DNA of 36,832 nt from Acinetobacter sp. HR7 (GCF_000773685.1 NZ_JPQO01000205.1:1-36832), one strand, 5' to 3'. Shown: positions 1 to 9,273, numbered from the stretch's first letter. Notes: a model not told the origin generated them from the letters alone. Made by a program: numbers and translations.

Positions 1-115
1 TAATAGTGCGTAAGTCCTAAATTATTAATTCGTTTAAAAATTTTTAAAAAATTTGGGATTTGGCATCCTATTTGCTAATATTTAAAGCCTTTTTAGGTTG
101 AATGAATTTACCGAA

Positions 116-349
116 ATGAGTGATACTGCGGGACAGATTCGCACCATTGATGCCCTGGGCAAACCCTGTCCGATGCCATTGCTGATGTTAAAGCGAGCAC
201 TGAAAAGTTATCCAGGTGAAACCTTTCTGTTGAAGTCATCCGATCCACACAGTCAGATCGATGTTTCGCGTTACTGCGAGATTCACCAGCTGAAGTATGA
301 ATTGAAACAAATTTCCGACGTGGAGTTTCACTACTTAATTGAATCCTAA
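116..349 (+). CDS. TusA-family sulfur carrier / sulfurtransferase
   Basis: A 77-residue protein of the TusA/SirA family, small cytosolic proteins that carry a persulfide on a conserved cysteine for tRNA thiolation or other sulfur relays. The diagnostic CPMPLLMLKRALK motif (Cys-Pro-x-Pro at the start of helix 1) lies near residue 18, directly after the usual DALGKPCP strand. The length is typical. Start choice is uncertain: an in-frame TTG at 98 would add six residues, and neither start has a good Shine-Dalgarno sequence, so I prefer the ATG at 116. The gene stands alone, about 140 bases before rpoH. Family membership is clear. Whether it is TusA itself or another family member cannot be told from sequence alone. 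Confidence 0.85.
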   Translation: MSDTAGQIRTIDALGKPCPMPLLMLKRALKSYPGETFLLKSSDPHSQIDVSRYCEIHQLKYELKQISDVEFHYLIES

Positions 350-490
350 AAAATTTCAATTAAACTGTTTATCTCCATATTTGCAAAAAAGTTTACATTT
401 CTCTACCCAAACATCCATCATTTGATTGAAGATTGGATTAAGATAAATCATAGATTTGGGAATGATCCCGTTATTCCTCAAGGAGAACAC

Positions 491-1360
491 ATGAGTGACA
501 GCAGCAATCAATTGATGCCCCTGTCATTATCGGCGCCAGGTGTCAATCTCGGTGCTTATATTAGTACTGTCAATCAGATTCCTATTTTAACTGCCGAACA
601 AGAAAAAGAGTTGGCGGACCGATATTTCTATGACCAGGACCTGGACGCAGCAAAAATGCTGGTGATGTCCCACCTGCGTTTTGTTGTACATATTGCACGT
701 AGCTATGCAGGTTATGGCCTGCCTCAAGGTGACCTGATTCAGGAAGGCAACCTTGGTTTAATGAAAGCGGTAAAACGCTTTGACCCCAATATGGGTGTCC
801 GTCTGGTTTCCTTTGCGGTGCACTGGATTAAGGCAGAAATCCACGAATATGTGATTCGTAACTGGCGTATTGTCAAAATTGCGACCACCAAAGCACAGCG
901 TAAACTGTTCTTTAACTTACGTAGCCTGAAAAAATCTTCTAAAAAGCTCACTCTTGAAGAAGCACAATCAATTGCCAATGACCTGAATGTTACCCCAGAA
1001 CAGGTCCTAGAAATGGAAGGCCGTCTGACGGCTTATGATGCTGCTTTCGAGGCTTCCGGTGATGATGACGATGAAGGTTCAGGTCATGTCGCTCCAGCTT
1101 TGTATTTGGAAGATAACCGCTATGACCCGGCACGTTTGATTGAAAATGAAGACTATGAGGAACAAAGCACCGCTGCCCTGCATGATGCGATGGAACAGCT
1201 GGATGACCGTTCACGCAATATCCTGCAACGCCGCTGGTTAGATGATGAGAAATCTACCTTGCATGAACTGGCTGCAGAATATAATGTTTCCGCTGAGCGA
1301 ATTCGTCAGTTGGAAAAGAATGCCATGGAAAAAATTAAAATCGCCATGTCTTCCAACTAA
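491..1360 (+). CDS. rpoH: RNA polymerase heat-shock sigma factor sigma-32
   Basis: A 289-residue sigma-70-family protein that directs RNA polymerase to heat-shock promoters. Region 2 is intact ([19 protein letters not shown] near residue 80). The RpoH box [11 protein letters not shown], diagnostic for sigma-32, is near residue 136. The region 4 helix-turn-helix [20 protein letters not shown] lies at about 257-276. The ATG at 491 follows an AGGAGA at 481-486. An upstream in-frame TTG at 422 is rejected because the extra 23 residues do not look like sigma factor and lack a ribosome site. A strong intrinsic terminator follows. The clpB gene at 20.5-23.1 kb carries a sigma-32-type promoter and is a likely target. 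The acidic stretch GDDDDEG near residue 197 is a mild peculiarity. Confidence 0.97.
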   Translation: MSDSSNQLMPLSLSAPGVNLGAYISTVNQIPILTAEQEKELADRYFYDQDLDAAKMLVMSHLRFVVHIARSYAGYGLPQGDLIQEGNLGLMKAVKRFDPNMGVRLVSFAVHWIKAEIHEYVIRNWRIVKIATTKAQRKLFFNLRSLKKSSKKLTLEEAQSIANDLNVTPEQVLEMEGRLTAYDAAFEASGDDDDEGSGHVAPALYLEDNRYDPARLIENEDYEEQSTAALHDAMEQLDDRSRNILQRRWLDDEKSTLHELAAEYNVSAERIRQLEKNAMEKIKIAMSSN

Positions 1361-1378
1361 ACGTTACACAACTGATCA

Positions 1379-1407
1379 AAAAGCCTTCAGAGATGAAGGC
1401 TTTTTTG
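1379..1407 (+). terminator. Intrinsic terminator of rpoH
   Basis: A nine-base-pair perfect stem (AAGCCTTCA at 1381-1389 with TGAAGGCTT at 1394-1402) with a GAGA loop, running into a T tract. It lies about 20 bases after the rpoH stop codon. Confidence 0.93.
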
Positions 1408-1481
1408 TCTGTTAATGCCATGTCTCGAAAGCCGCTTTTATGCTAAGGTAAAGCGCAAAATTTACAGGAAGATCAGTTCAG

Positions 1482-1847
1482 ATGTGGATTGCGATTTCAG
1501 CGATTAACCTGGCTCTTGCCGTAATGCTTGGCGCCTTTGGCGCACATGGCTTAAAAGCCCGTGCCACAGAAGCACAACTGGCCTGGTGGCAGACTGCGAC
1601 CGATTACTTTTTCTATCATGCGCTTGGATTATTGTTCCTAGGCATCATCGCGAAAGTCATCCCAGAGCTTCCAATCAAGCCAAGCTTTGTCCTGATTCAG
1701 TTTGGCATTCTATTCTTTAGTGGCTCACTGTATATCATGGCGCTGGGTTTACCACGTGGTTTGGGTGCAATTACCCCGATCGGTGGTGCACTAATGATCG
1801 CTGGCTGGCTGGTGCTGGCATGGAACGCATTTAAATACATCAAATAA
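1482..1847 (+). CDS. DUF423 (YgdD-like) inner-membrane protein
   Basis: A 121-residue hydrophobic protein with about four membrane-spanning segments. The N-terminal pattern MLGAFGAHGLKAR followed by WWQTATDYFFYHALGL is characteristic of the DUF423/YgdD family of small inner-membrane proteins. Their function is not established. The ATG at 1482 is preceded by AGGAAG about ten bases upstream. The gene ends 28 bases before thiS on the same strand, so it may share a transcript with thiS-thiG, though nothing in the protein suggests a thiamine role. Family assignment is confident; function is unknown. Confidence 0.88.
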   Translation: MWIAISAINLALAVMLGAFGAHGLKARATEAQLAWWQTATDYFFYHALGLLFLGIIAKVIPELPIKPSFVLIQFGILFFSGSLYIMALGLPRGLGAITPIGGALMIAGWLVLAWNAFKYIK

Positions 1848-1875
1848 GAACTGGTCACGTTTAGAGGGTGCCAAA

Positions 1876-2073
1876 ATGAACATTTATATCAATGGCGAAC
1901 AACAACAGACCGACTGCAAGACCTTGATGGATCTGATCCAGAATCTTGCACTTGAGAGTAAGCGCTATGCCGTTGAAGTCAACGAAATGATCATCCCTAA
2001 AAGCAGACTGGCTGAAACGCCGATCTGTGAAGCAGACAAAATCGAAATCATTCACGCTGTCGGTGGCGGCTAA
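1876..2073 (+). CDS. thiS: Sulfur carrier protein ThiS
   Basis: A 65-residue ubiquitin-fold sulfur carrier of thiazole biosynthesis. It ends in the essential Gly-Gly tail (HAVGGG), whose terminal glycine is adenylated and then converted to thiocarboxylate. The N-terminal [10 protein letters not shown] strand and the central [13 protein letters not shown] segment are typical of ThiS. The ATG follows AGAGGGTG at 1863-1870. It lies 14 bases before thiG, as in many thiSG operons. No thiamine-pyrophosphate riboswitch is recognisable in the 28 bases before it or before the preceding gene. Confidence 0.96.
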   Translation: MNIYINGEQQQTDCKTLMDLIQNLALESKRYAVEVNEMIIPKSRLAETPICEADKIEIIHAVGGG

Positions 2074-2087
2074 AGCTCGGAAACACT

Positions 2088-2870
2088 ATGCAAGATTTAC
2101 TACAAATTGGTTCACGCCAATTCCAGTCACGTCTGTTAGTTGGTACAGGCAAATACAAAGACCTTCAGGAAACCGAACAGGCGATTCAGGCCAGTGGGGC
2201 TGAAATCGTGACGGTGGCGATTCGCCGGGTCAATATCGGTCAACATCCGGATCAGCCAAACCTGCTTTCTGTGATTCCACCAGAGAAATATACGATCTTG
2301 CCGAATACCGCAGGCTGCTTTGATGCCAACAGTGCGGTACGTACCTGTATGCTGGCACGTGAACTACTGGATGGTCACAATCTGGTGAAACTGGAAGTAT
2401 TGGGTGATGAAAAGACCCTATATCCAAATATTACTGAAACACTGAAAGCTGCCCGCACCCTGATTGATGATGGCTTTGAGATCATGGTCTATACCTCGGA
2501 TGACCCGATTGTGGCACAGGAACTGGAAAGCATGGGTTGTGTCGCAATCATGCCTTTGGGCAGTCTGATTGGTTCTGGTCTGGGTATTCTGAATCCACAC
2601 ACCATTTCCATCATTAAAGAAAATGCCAAAGTGCCAGTCTTGGTCGATGCCGGTGTAGGTACTGCTAGTGATGCAGCCATTGCCATGGAACTGGGTTGCG
2701 ACGGCGTACTGATGAACACAGCCATTGCTGCTGCACAGAATCCAGTACTCATGGCCTCTGCCATGCGTAAAGCAGTTGAGGCAGGTCGTGAAGCCTTCCT
2801 GGCAGGTCGTATGCCACGCAAACGCATGGCCAATGCCAGCTCACCTGAAACCGGTTATTTCTTTAAATAA
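2088..2870 (+). CDS. thiG: Thiazole synthase ThiG
   Basis: A 260-residue TIM-barrel enzyme that builds the thiazole phosphate of thiamine from deoxyxylulose phosphate, dehydroglycine and ThiS thiocarboxylate. Recognisable segments are the start [10 protein letters not shown], the TVAIRRVN strand, the LPNTAGC loop, the Schiff-base lysine in [10 protein letters not shown] near residue 96, and the phosphate-binding [12 protein letters not shown] and [12 protein letters not shown] near residues 187-215. The length is normal. It is coupled to thiS immediately upstream. The dehydroglycine-forming enzyme (ThiH or ThiO) and ThiF are not in this window. Confidence 0.97.
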   Translation: MQDLLQIGSRQFQSRLLVGTGKYKDLQETEQAIQASGAEIVTVAIRRVNIGQHPDQPNLLSVIPPEKYTILPNTAGCFDANSAVRTCMLARELLDGHNLVKLEVLGDEKTLYPNITETLKAARTLIDDGFEIMVYTSDDPIVAQELESMGCVAIMPLGSLIGSGLGILNPHTISIIKENAKVPVLVDAGVGTASDAAIAMELGCDGVLMNTAIAAAQNPVLMASAMRKAVEAGREAFLAGRMPRKRMANASSPETGYFFK

Positions 2871-2892
2871 TTTTTTAAAGCTAAATAAAGCC

Positions 2893-2932
2893 AAAAAATA
2901 AAGGACTCAAATGAGTCCTTTATTTATTTTTT
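2893..2932. terminator. Bidirectional terminator between thiG and the glutathione transferase gene
   Basis: A long perfect hairpin in which arms of about 14 bases around AAAGGACTCA/TGAGTCCTTT at 2895-2924 are flanked by A and T tracts. It can end both the rightward thiG transcript and the leftward transferase transcript, whose stop codon is at 2942. Confidence 0.92.
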
Positions 2933-2941
2933 AATCGTGAA

Positions 2942-3553
2942 TTAAGGAATCAAACCTTCATCACGCATCGCAATTTGTACAGACTGACGTTCAGCCACTT
3001 TATTACGCAGTGCAATAATATTCTTGTATGGGCTTAAGTCATGACCGATATGGTTCGACCAGTTGGTCAGTACGAACAGGTAAGCATCAGCCGGACCAAA
3101 GTTGTCATCGACCAGATACTCATTGTCTGATTCACCAATCTGTTTATCGATATAAGTTAGCAGACGGTCAATCTCTGCATAGCCTTTTTTCTTAGCTTCT
3201 TCATCTAATGGTGCACCAAAGAAAATCGCATAAGCATCATGCAATTCCGAGTTCAGATACCCCAACCATTCCAGGACTTTGGCACGCCCCATACCAGATG
3301 GCGGAATCAGATCTTGTTTTGGATCGTGTTGCGCCAAGAATGGCAGGATTGCAACGTTTTCGGTCAGCATCAGCCCCGGGTTAATTTCTAATGCAGGTAC
3401 ATAACCCTTAGGATTGATTTCGTAATAATTCTCACCTTTCTCAGTTTTATGTGTTTTTAAATCAACACGTTCCAAATCAAAATCGACATTAATTTCATTT
3501 AAAATAATATGTGCTGCCAACGAGCATGCACCAGGTGCATAGTAAAGCTTCAT
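2942..3553 (-). CDS. Beta-class glutathione S-transferase
   Basis: A 203-residue cytosolic glutathione transferase. The N-terminal thioredoxin-fold domain starts MKLYYAPGACSLAAHI, with the Cys-10 and following Ser typical of beta-class bacterial enzymes (GstB-type PGACSL). The cis-proline segment GYVPALEI is near residues 50-57 and LTENVAILPFLA near 64-75. The C-terminal helical domain runs from about residue 85 with the DNFGPADAYLFVLTNW capping motif near 150-165. The ATG follows AAGGATC. It is a single gene flanked by its terminator and a 218-base gap to the divergent SulP gene. The substrate cannot be inferred. Confidence 0.9.
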   Translation of the reverse strand: MKLYYAPGACSLAAHIILNEINVDFDLERVDLKTHKTEKGENYYEINPKGYVPALEINPGLMLTENVAILPFLAQHDPKQDLIPPSGMGRAKVLEWLGYLNSELHDAYAIFFGAPLDEEAKKKGYAEIDRLLTYIDKQIGESDNEYLVDDNFGPADAYLFVLTNWSNHIGHDLSPYKNIIALRNKVAERQSVQIAMRDEGLIP

Positions 3554-3771
3554 TTCTGATCCTTGTTATCTACTTCTCAATGTTTTAAATCGCTTCCAAC
3601 AAACTTTCAAGTGATCAAACCTGTAAATTGCAAAAAAGCGTAACTGCCGCCGAAAGACATTTACTCCTTCAATATTGAGTATATTCAGGGCATTTTCAAG
3701 TCATTCTTGTGTGGATTTTTAAATCAGGACGATTAAGATACGCAGGGTTTAAAATTTAATGATGAAATTCT

Positions 3772-5217
3772 GTGATAAGTCTGAAAAAAGAGGAATGGTT
3801 TTCCAATATTCGCACCGATGTCCTGGCCGGACTGGTAGTCGGTTTGGCGCTCATTCCTGAATCGATTGCCTTTTCTGCCATTGCTGGCGTTGACCCTCAA
3901 GTGGGTCTATATGCATCCTTCTGTATCGCGGTATCGATTGCCTTCTTTGGGGGTCGTCCAGCCATGATCTCGGCAGCAACAGGTGCTATGGCCTTGCTGA
4001 TGATTACCTTGGTCAAGGAACATGGTTTGCAATATCTGCTGGCTGCAACGGCACTCACTGGTATTATTCAAGTGATTGCGGGATCATTTAAGGTTGCCAA
4101 ACTGATGCGCTTTGTCTCGCAATCGGTAGTTTATGGCTTCCTGAATGCCCTAGCGATCCTGATTTTTGTCGCGCAGATTCCGGAAATGCAAAAAATGGAT
4201 AGCACGGGTTATCTGTTTGTAGCGATCGGCCTGGCGATTATTTATCTGTTTCCTTATTTGCCGAAAATTGGTAAAGCCATTCCTTCCCCACTGATCTGTA
4301 TTATCGTGCTGAGCGGGCTGGCAATGCTGCTGGGTGCCGATATGCGTACCGTCAGTGATCTGGGGCATTTCCCGGATACTCTACCCGTTTTTTTGATTCC
4401 AGAAATCCCGCTGAATTTTGAAACCTTACAGATCATTTTTCCTTATTCGGTGACACTAGCAACCGTGGGCTTGCTTGAAACTATGATGACCACCACAGTA
4501 ATTGATGAAGTCACTGAGACTGAAGGCAACCGACATCAGGAATGTCGTGGTCAGGGCATGGCAAATATTATCAGTGGTTTTATGGGCGGTATGGCGGGTT
4601 GTGCCATGATTGGTCAATCCATCATTAATGTGTCTTCTGGTGCGCGTACCCGTCTTTCAACACTGGTGGCTGGCGTATTCCTATTGTGTCTGGTGGTATT
4701 CCTAAAAGACTGGCTGGCTTATATCCCGATGGCAGCATTGGTGGCAATTATGATCATGGTGTCATTTACCACTTTCCAGTGGGGTGCGATCAAACAATTT
4801 GGCAAACATCCACTCGCCTTTAATATCGTAATGATTGCCGTCGTGCTGGTGGTATTAGCAACGCATAACCTGGCACTCGGTGTATTGATTGGCGTTGTTC
4901 TTTCTGCCCTGTTCTTTATTAACAAGCTAGAAAATACGGTTCATGTTGATACCCATCTAATCGATGAAAATTCACGTCGTTATGTGATTTCTGGACAGAT
5001 TTTCTTTAGCAGTTCGGACCGCTTCTACCAATTCTTTAACTTTAAAGAAAAAGTGAAAAAGGTGGAGCTGGATCTGACCCATGCACATATCTGGGATGTG
5101 ACCTCAGTGAATATGTTTAATAACGTGGTGCAGAAATTCAAGGCTCAAGGTATTGAGGTTGAAGTCACTGGCATGAATGAAGCCAGTAGCACTTTGGTAG
5201 ATCGTTACCAGACCTGA
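3772..5217 (+). CDS. SulP-family inorganic anion transporter
   Basis: A 481-residue inner-membrane protein of the SulP (SLC26-like) family. About the first 390 residues are strongly hydrophobic with many membrane spans, including the family patterns [21 protein letters not shown] and [14 protein letters not shown]-terminal STAS domain follows (about 395-475, with [14 protein letters not shown]). The start is a GTG at 3772. An in-frame TGA at 3763 blocks extension, and no ATG lies within the next 60 codons. Two ATGs at 3759 and 3762 are out of frame and open a short overlapping frame, so translation of this gene is probably weak. The anion (sulfate, bicarbonate or other) cannot be told from sequence. 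A good terminator follows. Confidence 0.9.
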   Translation: MISLKKEEWFSNIRTDVLAGLVVGLALIPESIAFSAIAGVDPQVGLYASFCIAVSIAFFGGRPAMISAATGAMALLMITLVKEHGLQYLLAATALTGIIQVIAGSFKVAKLMRFVSQSVVYGFLNALAILIFVAQIPEMQKMDSTGYLFVAIGLAIIYLFPYLPKIGKAIPSPLICIIVLSGLAMLLGADMRTVSDLGHFPDTLPVFLIPEIPLNFETLQIIFPYSVTLATVGLLETMMTTTVIDEVTETEGNRHQECRGQGMANIISGFMGGMAGCAMIGQSIINVSSGARTRLSTLVAGVFLLCLVVFLKDWLAYIPMAALVAIMIMVSFTTFQWGAIKQFGKHPLAFNIVMIAVVLVVLATHNLALGVLIGVVLSALFFINKLENTVHVDTHLIDENSRRYVISGQIFFSSSDRFYQFFNFKEKVKKVELDLTHAHIWDVTSVNMFNNVVQKFKAQGIEVEVTGMNEASSTLVDRYQT

Positions 5218-5231
5218 TTGCAACCATATTC

Positions 5232-5261
5232 AATAAAAGGACCAATCGGTCCTTTTATTTG
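5232..5261 (+). terminator. Intrinsic terminator of the SulP gene
   Basis: A perfect 12-base-pair stem (5232-5243 with 5248-5259) around AAAGGACC/GGTCCTTT, loop AATC, ending in a T-rich tract. It begins 15 bases after the stop codon and lies before the trmB promoter. Confidence 0.92.
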
Positions 5262-5311
5262 CCTGTCTTTTGCTGAAGTCCTATTTTTAGTGGCGAATTC
5301 CCGAGAAAAGT

Positions 5312-5339
5312 TTGACTTGCACCGCTCAGGACTTAAAAT
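5312..5339 (+). promoter_or_regulatory. Sigma-70 promoter of trmB
   Basis: A -35 box TTGACT (5312-5317), a 16-base spacer and a -10 box TAAAAT (5334-5339), each one or two mismatches from consensus. It sits after the SulP terminator and 34 bases before the trmB ATG. It supports the start at 5374, because a start at 5218 would lie upstream of this promoter. Confidence 0.75.
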
Positions 5340-5373
5340 ACCGCATTCGAAATTTTTAAGATTTGCCAAAGTT

Positions 5374-6090
5374 ATGTCGAACGATCAATTAGACCAGCAA
5401 GTCGTGGAGCTGGACAATTTAAGCGAGCACCGTGAAATTGTAACGTTTATGCGCCGCTCAGCCCCGCTGAACACCTCTCAACGTACTGCGCTAGAACAAT
5501 ATGGTCACTTAATTTTGGAATATCCGGCGGGTGATTTGCGTCAGCATTTTGAACATCCTGAACGACCACTAACCGTAGAAATCGGTTTTGGTATGGGCCG
5601 TTCACTGGTGCTGATGGCCAAAGCCAATCCTGAACGTAACTTTGTCGGTATTGAAGTACACGTGCCAGGCATCGCACAATGCGTATATGAAGCAGGTAAT
5701 GAAGGTCTGACTAACCTGCGTGTACTGGATGCAGATGCGATCCAAGTGCTACGTGAGATGCCTGACAACAGCATTAACACTGTACAGCTGTACTTCCCTG
5801 ATCCATGGCAGAAAAAACGTCACTTCAAACGTCGTTTTGTGGTGCCTGAGCGTATGACGCTGGTGGAACAGAAACTTGAGCTGGGCGGTACGTTCCACTC
5901 TGCAACTGACTGGGAACCGTATGCTGAATGGATGCTAGATGTACTGGATAACCGTCCGCGTCTGGAAAATCTGGCAGGCAAAGGCAACAGTTACCCTCGC
6001 CCTGAATGGCGTCCGATCACCAAATTTGAACGTCGCGGGATCGAAGCCGGTCACAAGATTAATGATTTCATTTTCAAAAAGATTTCTTAA
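5374..6090 (+). CDS. trmB: tRNA (guanine-46-N7)-methyltransferase
   Basis: A 238-residue SAM-dependent enzyme that makes m7G46 in the variable loop of tRNAs. The SAM-binding motif EIGFGMGRS is at about residues 69-77, followed by NFVGIEVHVPGI. The substrate-binding and catalytic motif LYFPDPWQKKRHFKRRFV is near residue 142. The C-terminal TKFERRG lies near 215-221, where the family has its conserved TxFE-type motif. The frame is open back to a TTG at 5218, but that extension would cover the upstream terminator and a clear promoter, so the ATG at 5374 is chosen. It is a monocistronic gene with its own terminator. Confidence 0.96.
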   Translation: MSNDQLDQQVVELDNLSEHREIVTFMRRSAPLNTSQRTALEQYGHLILEYPAGDLRQHFEHPERPLTVEIGFGMGRSLVLMAKANPERNFVGIEVHVPGIAQCVYEAGNEGLTNLRVLDADAIQVLREMPDNSINTVQLYFPDPWQKKRHFKRRFVVPERMTLVEQKLELGGTFHSATDWEPYAEWMLDVLDNRPRLENLAGKGNSYPRPEWRPITKFERRGIEAGHKINDFIFKKIS

Positions 6091-6101
6091 TCTAAAACAT
6101 T

Positions 6102-6131
6102 AAAAAAGCGCTGATTGTTCAGCGCTTTTTT
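6102..6131. terminator. Bidirectional terminator between trmB and the aldehyde dehydrogenase gene
   Basis: A perfect 13-base-pair stem (6102-6114 with 6119-6131) around AGCGCTGA/TCAGCGCT with a TTGT loop and symmetric A6/T6 flanks. It can serve both trmB and the leftward dehydrogenase pair, whose stop codon is at 6133. Confidence 0.93.
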
Positions 6132-6132
6132 A

Positions 6133-7560
6133 TTAACGAAGAAAAAGACGATAAATCAGTTTAAGAATCGAACTGCCATACGGTGGATAAATCAGTTTCA
6201 TCAAACTGAATTTTGGCCGGCTGAATACCGACTTGGCATGACTAAAAGTCTTAAAGCCTTCATGCCCGTGATAATGCCCCATACCGGATGGGCCAATACC
6301 CCCAAACGGCATATCTTCCATCCCCGCCGTCATTAAGGTTTCATTCAGGCAAACCCCACCACTATGTGTCGCATGCAGAACCTTTTGCTGCTCAGCTTTG
6401 TCATAGCCAAAATAATACAGTGCCAGTGGCCGGTCATGCTGGTTGATATATTCAATGGCTTCATCAATCTGTTCATAGCCAATAACTGGTAACAACGGCC
6501 CAAAGATTTCATTCTGCATAATCAGCATATCTTCATGCACATTGGTCAAGACCAGATGTGGCAAACGGCGCCCATCTACACCCTGTTCAATCTGATGCAG
6601 CTGTGCACCTTTGGCTTTCGCATCCTCGATATAGTCTTGCAAGCGAGCAAACTGCCGGTCATTGATAATAGTCGTATAATCCGGATTGCTCAGAAGGCTG
6701 TTTGGATAAAACTGTCGAATCGCGTTGAAATAGGCTTCGATAAAAGCAGGGATTTGTCCATGATAAACAAAGGCATAATCGGGTGCGACACAGGTCTGTC
6801 CGGCATTCATGGTCTTGCCAAACGCCAGACGGCGTGCACTTTCCTGCAAGTCCGCATCCTTGGTAACAATGACTGGTGACTTACCACCCAATTCTAGTGT
6901 CACAGGCGTTAGATTATCTGCCGCTGCATGTAACACATGCCGTGCTATTGAGGTCGCACCGGTAAACAGCAAATGATCAAATGGCAAAGTGGTAAATTGC
7001 TGCGCAACCTGAGCATCTCCAGTGACTACAGCAATCTGATTATCAGGAAAATAACGTGCGATGAGCCGTTGAAACAGGCTGGAAAATTCCGGGGTATATT
7101 CACTCATTTTCAGCATGACCCGGTTGCCCGCCGCTAATGCCTGCCCCAAAGGACCGATCGCCAGAAAAAGTGGATAGTTCCACGGCACCACAATACCGAC
7201 CACACCCACCGGCTGATACATCACATAGCCAGTCGCTGGCTGAAACAGAATACCGACTTGGCGTTTACTTGGTTTCATCCATTTTCTTAGATGCTTTAAG
7301 CTGTGCTTTAATCCATTCAAGCTGGTCAGTACTTCAAACAGCTTGGTTTCATCCAGACTGCGGTTAGAGAAATCCCGGCTAATCGCTGCTGCCATTTCAT
7401 CCTAATGCTCCACCACCATGCGATAAAGTGTTTTTAGTTGCTGTCGACGCTGTTCATAGCTTGGATATGCTGCTTGCAAGCAAGCCTGACGCTGCTGCTG
7501 AAAGATATCCTGCATGTATTTGGCACTATCCAGATTCGCCCCTTGTTCCCATGATGTCAT
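6133..7560 (-). pseudogene. Aldehyde dehydrogenase interrupted by an in-frame TAG at codon 53
   Basis: Read from the ATG at 7560, this is a 475-codon aldehyde dehydrogenase of the coniferyl/long-chain aldehyde type, with one internal TAG at 7402-7404. Codons 1-52 (MTSWEQGANLDSAKY onward) and codons 54-475 are in the same frame, and both sides look like normal family sequence. The N-terminal helices are split at VVEH-stop-DEMAAAISRDF. The rest keeps the catalytic Glu (LELGGKSP, codon 223), the catalytic Cys (NAGQTCVAP, codon 257) and the cofactor motif FTGATSIARH. A CAG-to-TAG change would explain it. Restart at the ATG at 7395, with AGGA just ahead, would give a 420-residue protein lacking the first 55 residues. 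It follows the GMC dehydrogenase by 43 bases. Whether it is dead, suppressed or restarted is open. Confidence 0.85.
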
Positions 7561-7603
7561 GTGTTGTCCCTATTAATTCTGTAAAAATAAAATTCTCATA
7601 TTG

Positions 7604-9217
7604 TTAAGCCACTTTTGGAGCCTGTTGTCTTGCCAGGATCAGATCCACGGCTTTTTCGGCAATCATAATTGTTGGCGCATTGGTATTACCATTCACGACT
7701 GATGGCATGACCGAAGCATCGATGACCCGCAGATTCTGAATGCCATAGACACAGAGTTCAGGATCAACGACAGACATCTCATCAACACCCATTTTGCAAC
7801 TGCCGACCGGGTGATACACTGTATCCACCCGATTACGTAGAATTTCCCGGATATCATCATCTGTTTTCACATTCGCAGTAAATAAATCCTGCGTGTATAG
7901 ATTGGACAGTGATGGTGACAGCATCAATTTCTGCGTTAATTTAAAACCTTGAACCAAATCCTCTAAATCGCGTTCATCATCCAGAAAATTCGGATCAATC
8001 AGTAACGGATCATGAATATTTGGCCCGCTTAATTTAATCGAACCACGGCTGCGTGGATTTAACAGACAAACATGACAGGAAATGCCGTGACTGCGATGGA
8101 ATTTGCGCGCATGATCATCTACCAGTGCCACGACGAAATGCAGTTGCAGGTTTGGAATTTTTAGTTCAGGTGAGCTTTTGATAAAACCGCCACATTCTGC
8201 AAAATTGGAGGCAATCATGCCACGGCGTTCACTGCGATAACGTGTAATCTGCTTCCACATATTCAGTGAACCGGACATGGAAATTCCGAAAGTTCCAGCA
8301 AATTCCTTGAGGGTATAACCAAAAATAAAATCGGGATGATCATGAAAATTTTTTCCGACTCCCGGCAAGTGATGCTTAACTTCGATACCATGCTGCTGCA
8401 GTTCTTCTGTATCGCCAATGCCCGATAACATCAGGATATGGGGAGATTGAATCGCTCCAGCCGAGAGCAAAATCTCCTTCCGTGCACGAAGCGTTTTTAG
8501 TTGACCCGCATGCTGTACCTGAACACCCACTGCTACTTTTTGTTCTATGAGAATTTTATGCGTAGTGGCTTTGGTCCACACGGTTAAATTCGGCCGATTC
8601 AAATGTGGAAACAGATAAGCTCGTGCAGCGCTACAACGTTCACCATTGTCATGCGTGACTTGATAAACGCCCAAGCCTTCCTGCTCTGCACCATTAAAGT
8701 CATCCAAAACTGGATAGCCCTGTTCACGGGCAGCCTGCAAATAGCGCTCATGAAAAATGCTATCCGTTTGCACATCGGATACATGCAAAGGACCTGCATT
8801 GCCATGATATTCATTCTGAATGCGATGATTGTTCTCGGAGCGGATAAAATATGGCAGCACTTCCTCATAAGACCAGCCAGTACAGCCTTGTGCTGCCCAG
8901 CTATCATAATCGGCACGATTGCCACGGATATAAATCATGGCATTAATCGCGGAGGAACCACCCAAACATTTACCCCGTGGCTGATAGCCTTTGCGCCCAT
9001 TCAAGCCTTTTTGTGGAACCGTTTCAAATGCCCAGTTATTGATTTTGGTCGGCAAACTCATGACACAGGCGGCGGGAATATTCACCGTCCAGGCATTACC
9101 ATGACCACCTGCTTCTAAAAGACAGACCGAAATATTGGGATCTTCACTTAAACGACTGGCCAGTACGCATCCCGCGCTTCCGCCCCCAATAATGATGTAA
9201 TCAAATTCCTGTTGCAT
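7604..9217 (-). CDS. GMC-family FAD-dependent alcohol/choline dehydrogenase
   Basis: A 537-residue glucose-methanol-choline oxidoreductase. The N-terminal FAD-binding DYIIIGGGSAGCVLASRL is at residues 6-23 and LLEAGG follows. GMC signature 1 is GKCLGGSSAINAMIYIRG (about 83-100). Signature 2 is GAIQSPHILMLSGIG (about 254-268). The C-terminal active site has HPVGSCKMG and GNTNAPTIMIAEKA, carrying the conserved His and Asn. The family oxidises primary alcohols or choline to aldehydes, passing electrons to quinones or oxygen. With the aldehyde dehydrogenase 43 bases downstream it would form an alcohol-to-acid pathway, AlkJ-like or BetA-like in outline. The substrate is not determined. The upstream gap carries two inverted repeats. 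Confidence 0.92.
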   Translation of the reverse strand: MQQEFDYIIIGGGSAGCVLASRLSEDPNISVCLLEAGGHGNAWTVNIPAACVMSLPTKINNWAFETVPQKGLNGRKGYQPRGKCLGGSSAINAMIYIRGNRADYDSWAAQGCTGWSYEEVLPYFIRSENNHRIQNEYHGNAGPLHVSDVQTDSIFHERYLQAAREQGYPVLDDFNGAEQEGLGVYQVTHDNGERCSAARAYLFPHLNRPNLTVWTKATTHKILIEQKVAVGVQVQHAGQLKTLRARKEILLSAGAIQSPHILMLSGIGDTEELQQHGIEVKHHLPGVGKNFHDHPDFIFGYTLKEFAGTFGISMSGSLNMWKQITRYRSERRGMIASNFAECGGFIKSSPELKIPNLQLHFVVALVDDHARKFHRSHGISCHVCLLNPRSRGSIKLSGPNIHDPLLIDPNFLDDERDLEDLVQGFKLTQKLMLSPSLSNLYTQDLFTANVKTDDDIREILRNRVDTVYHPVGSCKMGVDEMSVVDPELCVYGIQNLRVIDASVMPSVVNGNTNAPTIMIAEKAVDLILARQQAPKVA

Positions 9218-9258
9218 TGTTATTGTTCCATTTTCATTATTATCTTCTCAACTTAAGA

Positions 9259-9273
9259 TATTTTCTGAAAATA
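9259..9273. promoter_or_regulatory. 15-base palindrome in the GMC dehydrogenase promoter region
   Basis: Perfect inverted repeat TATTTTC-T-GAAAATA, 42 bases upstream of the GMC dehydrogenase ATG. The position suits an operator for a dimeric repressor. No regulator gene lies beside it, so this is an inference from symmetry and position only. Confidence 0.4.

Noticed and set aside
1848..1875. Thiamine riboswitch before thiS
   Set aside because: The gap is only 28 bases and no THI-box sequence is present there or before the DUF423 gene.
5218..5373. Upstream extension of the trmB frame starting at TTG 5218
   Set aside because: It covers the SulP terminator and a good promoter, and TrmB proteins start near MSNDQLDQQ; the ATG at 5374 is far better.
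6115..6336. Open frame on the plus strand over the aldehyde dehydrogenase 3' end
   Set aside because: It lies opposite an obvious gene and within the terminator; typical antisense shadow, like many frames opposite clpB, icd and rlmL.
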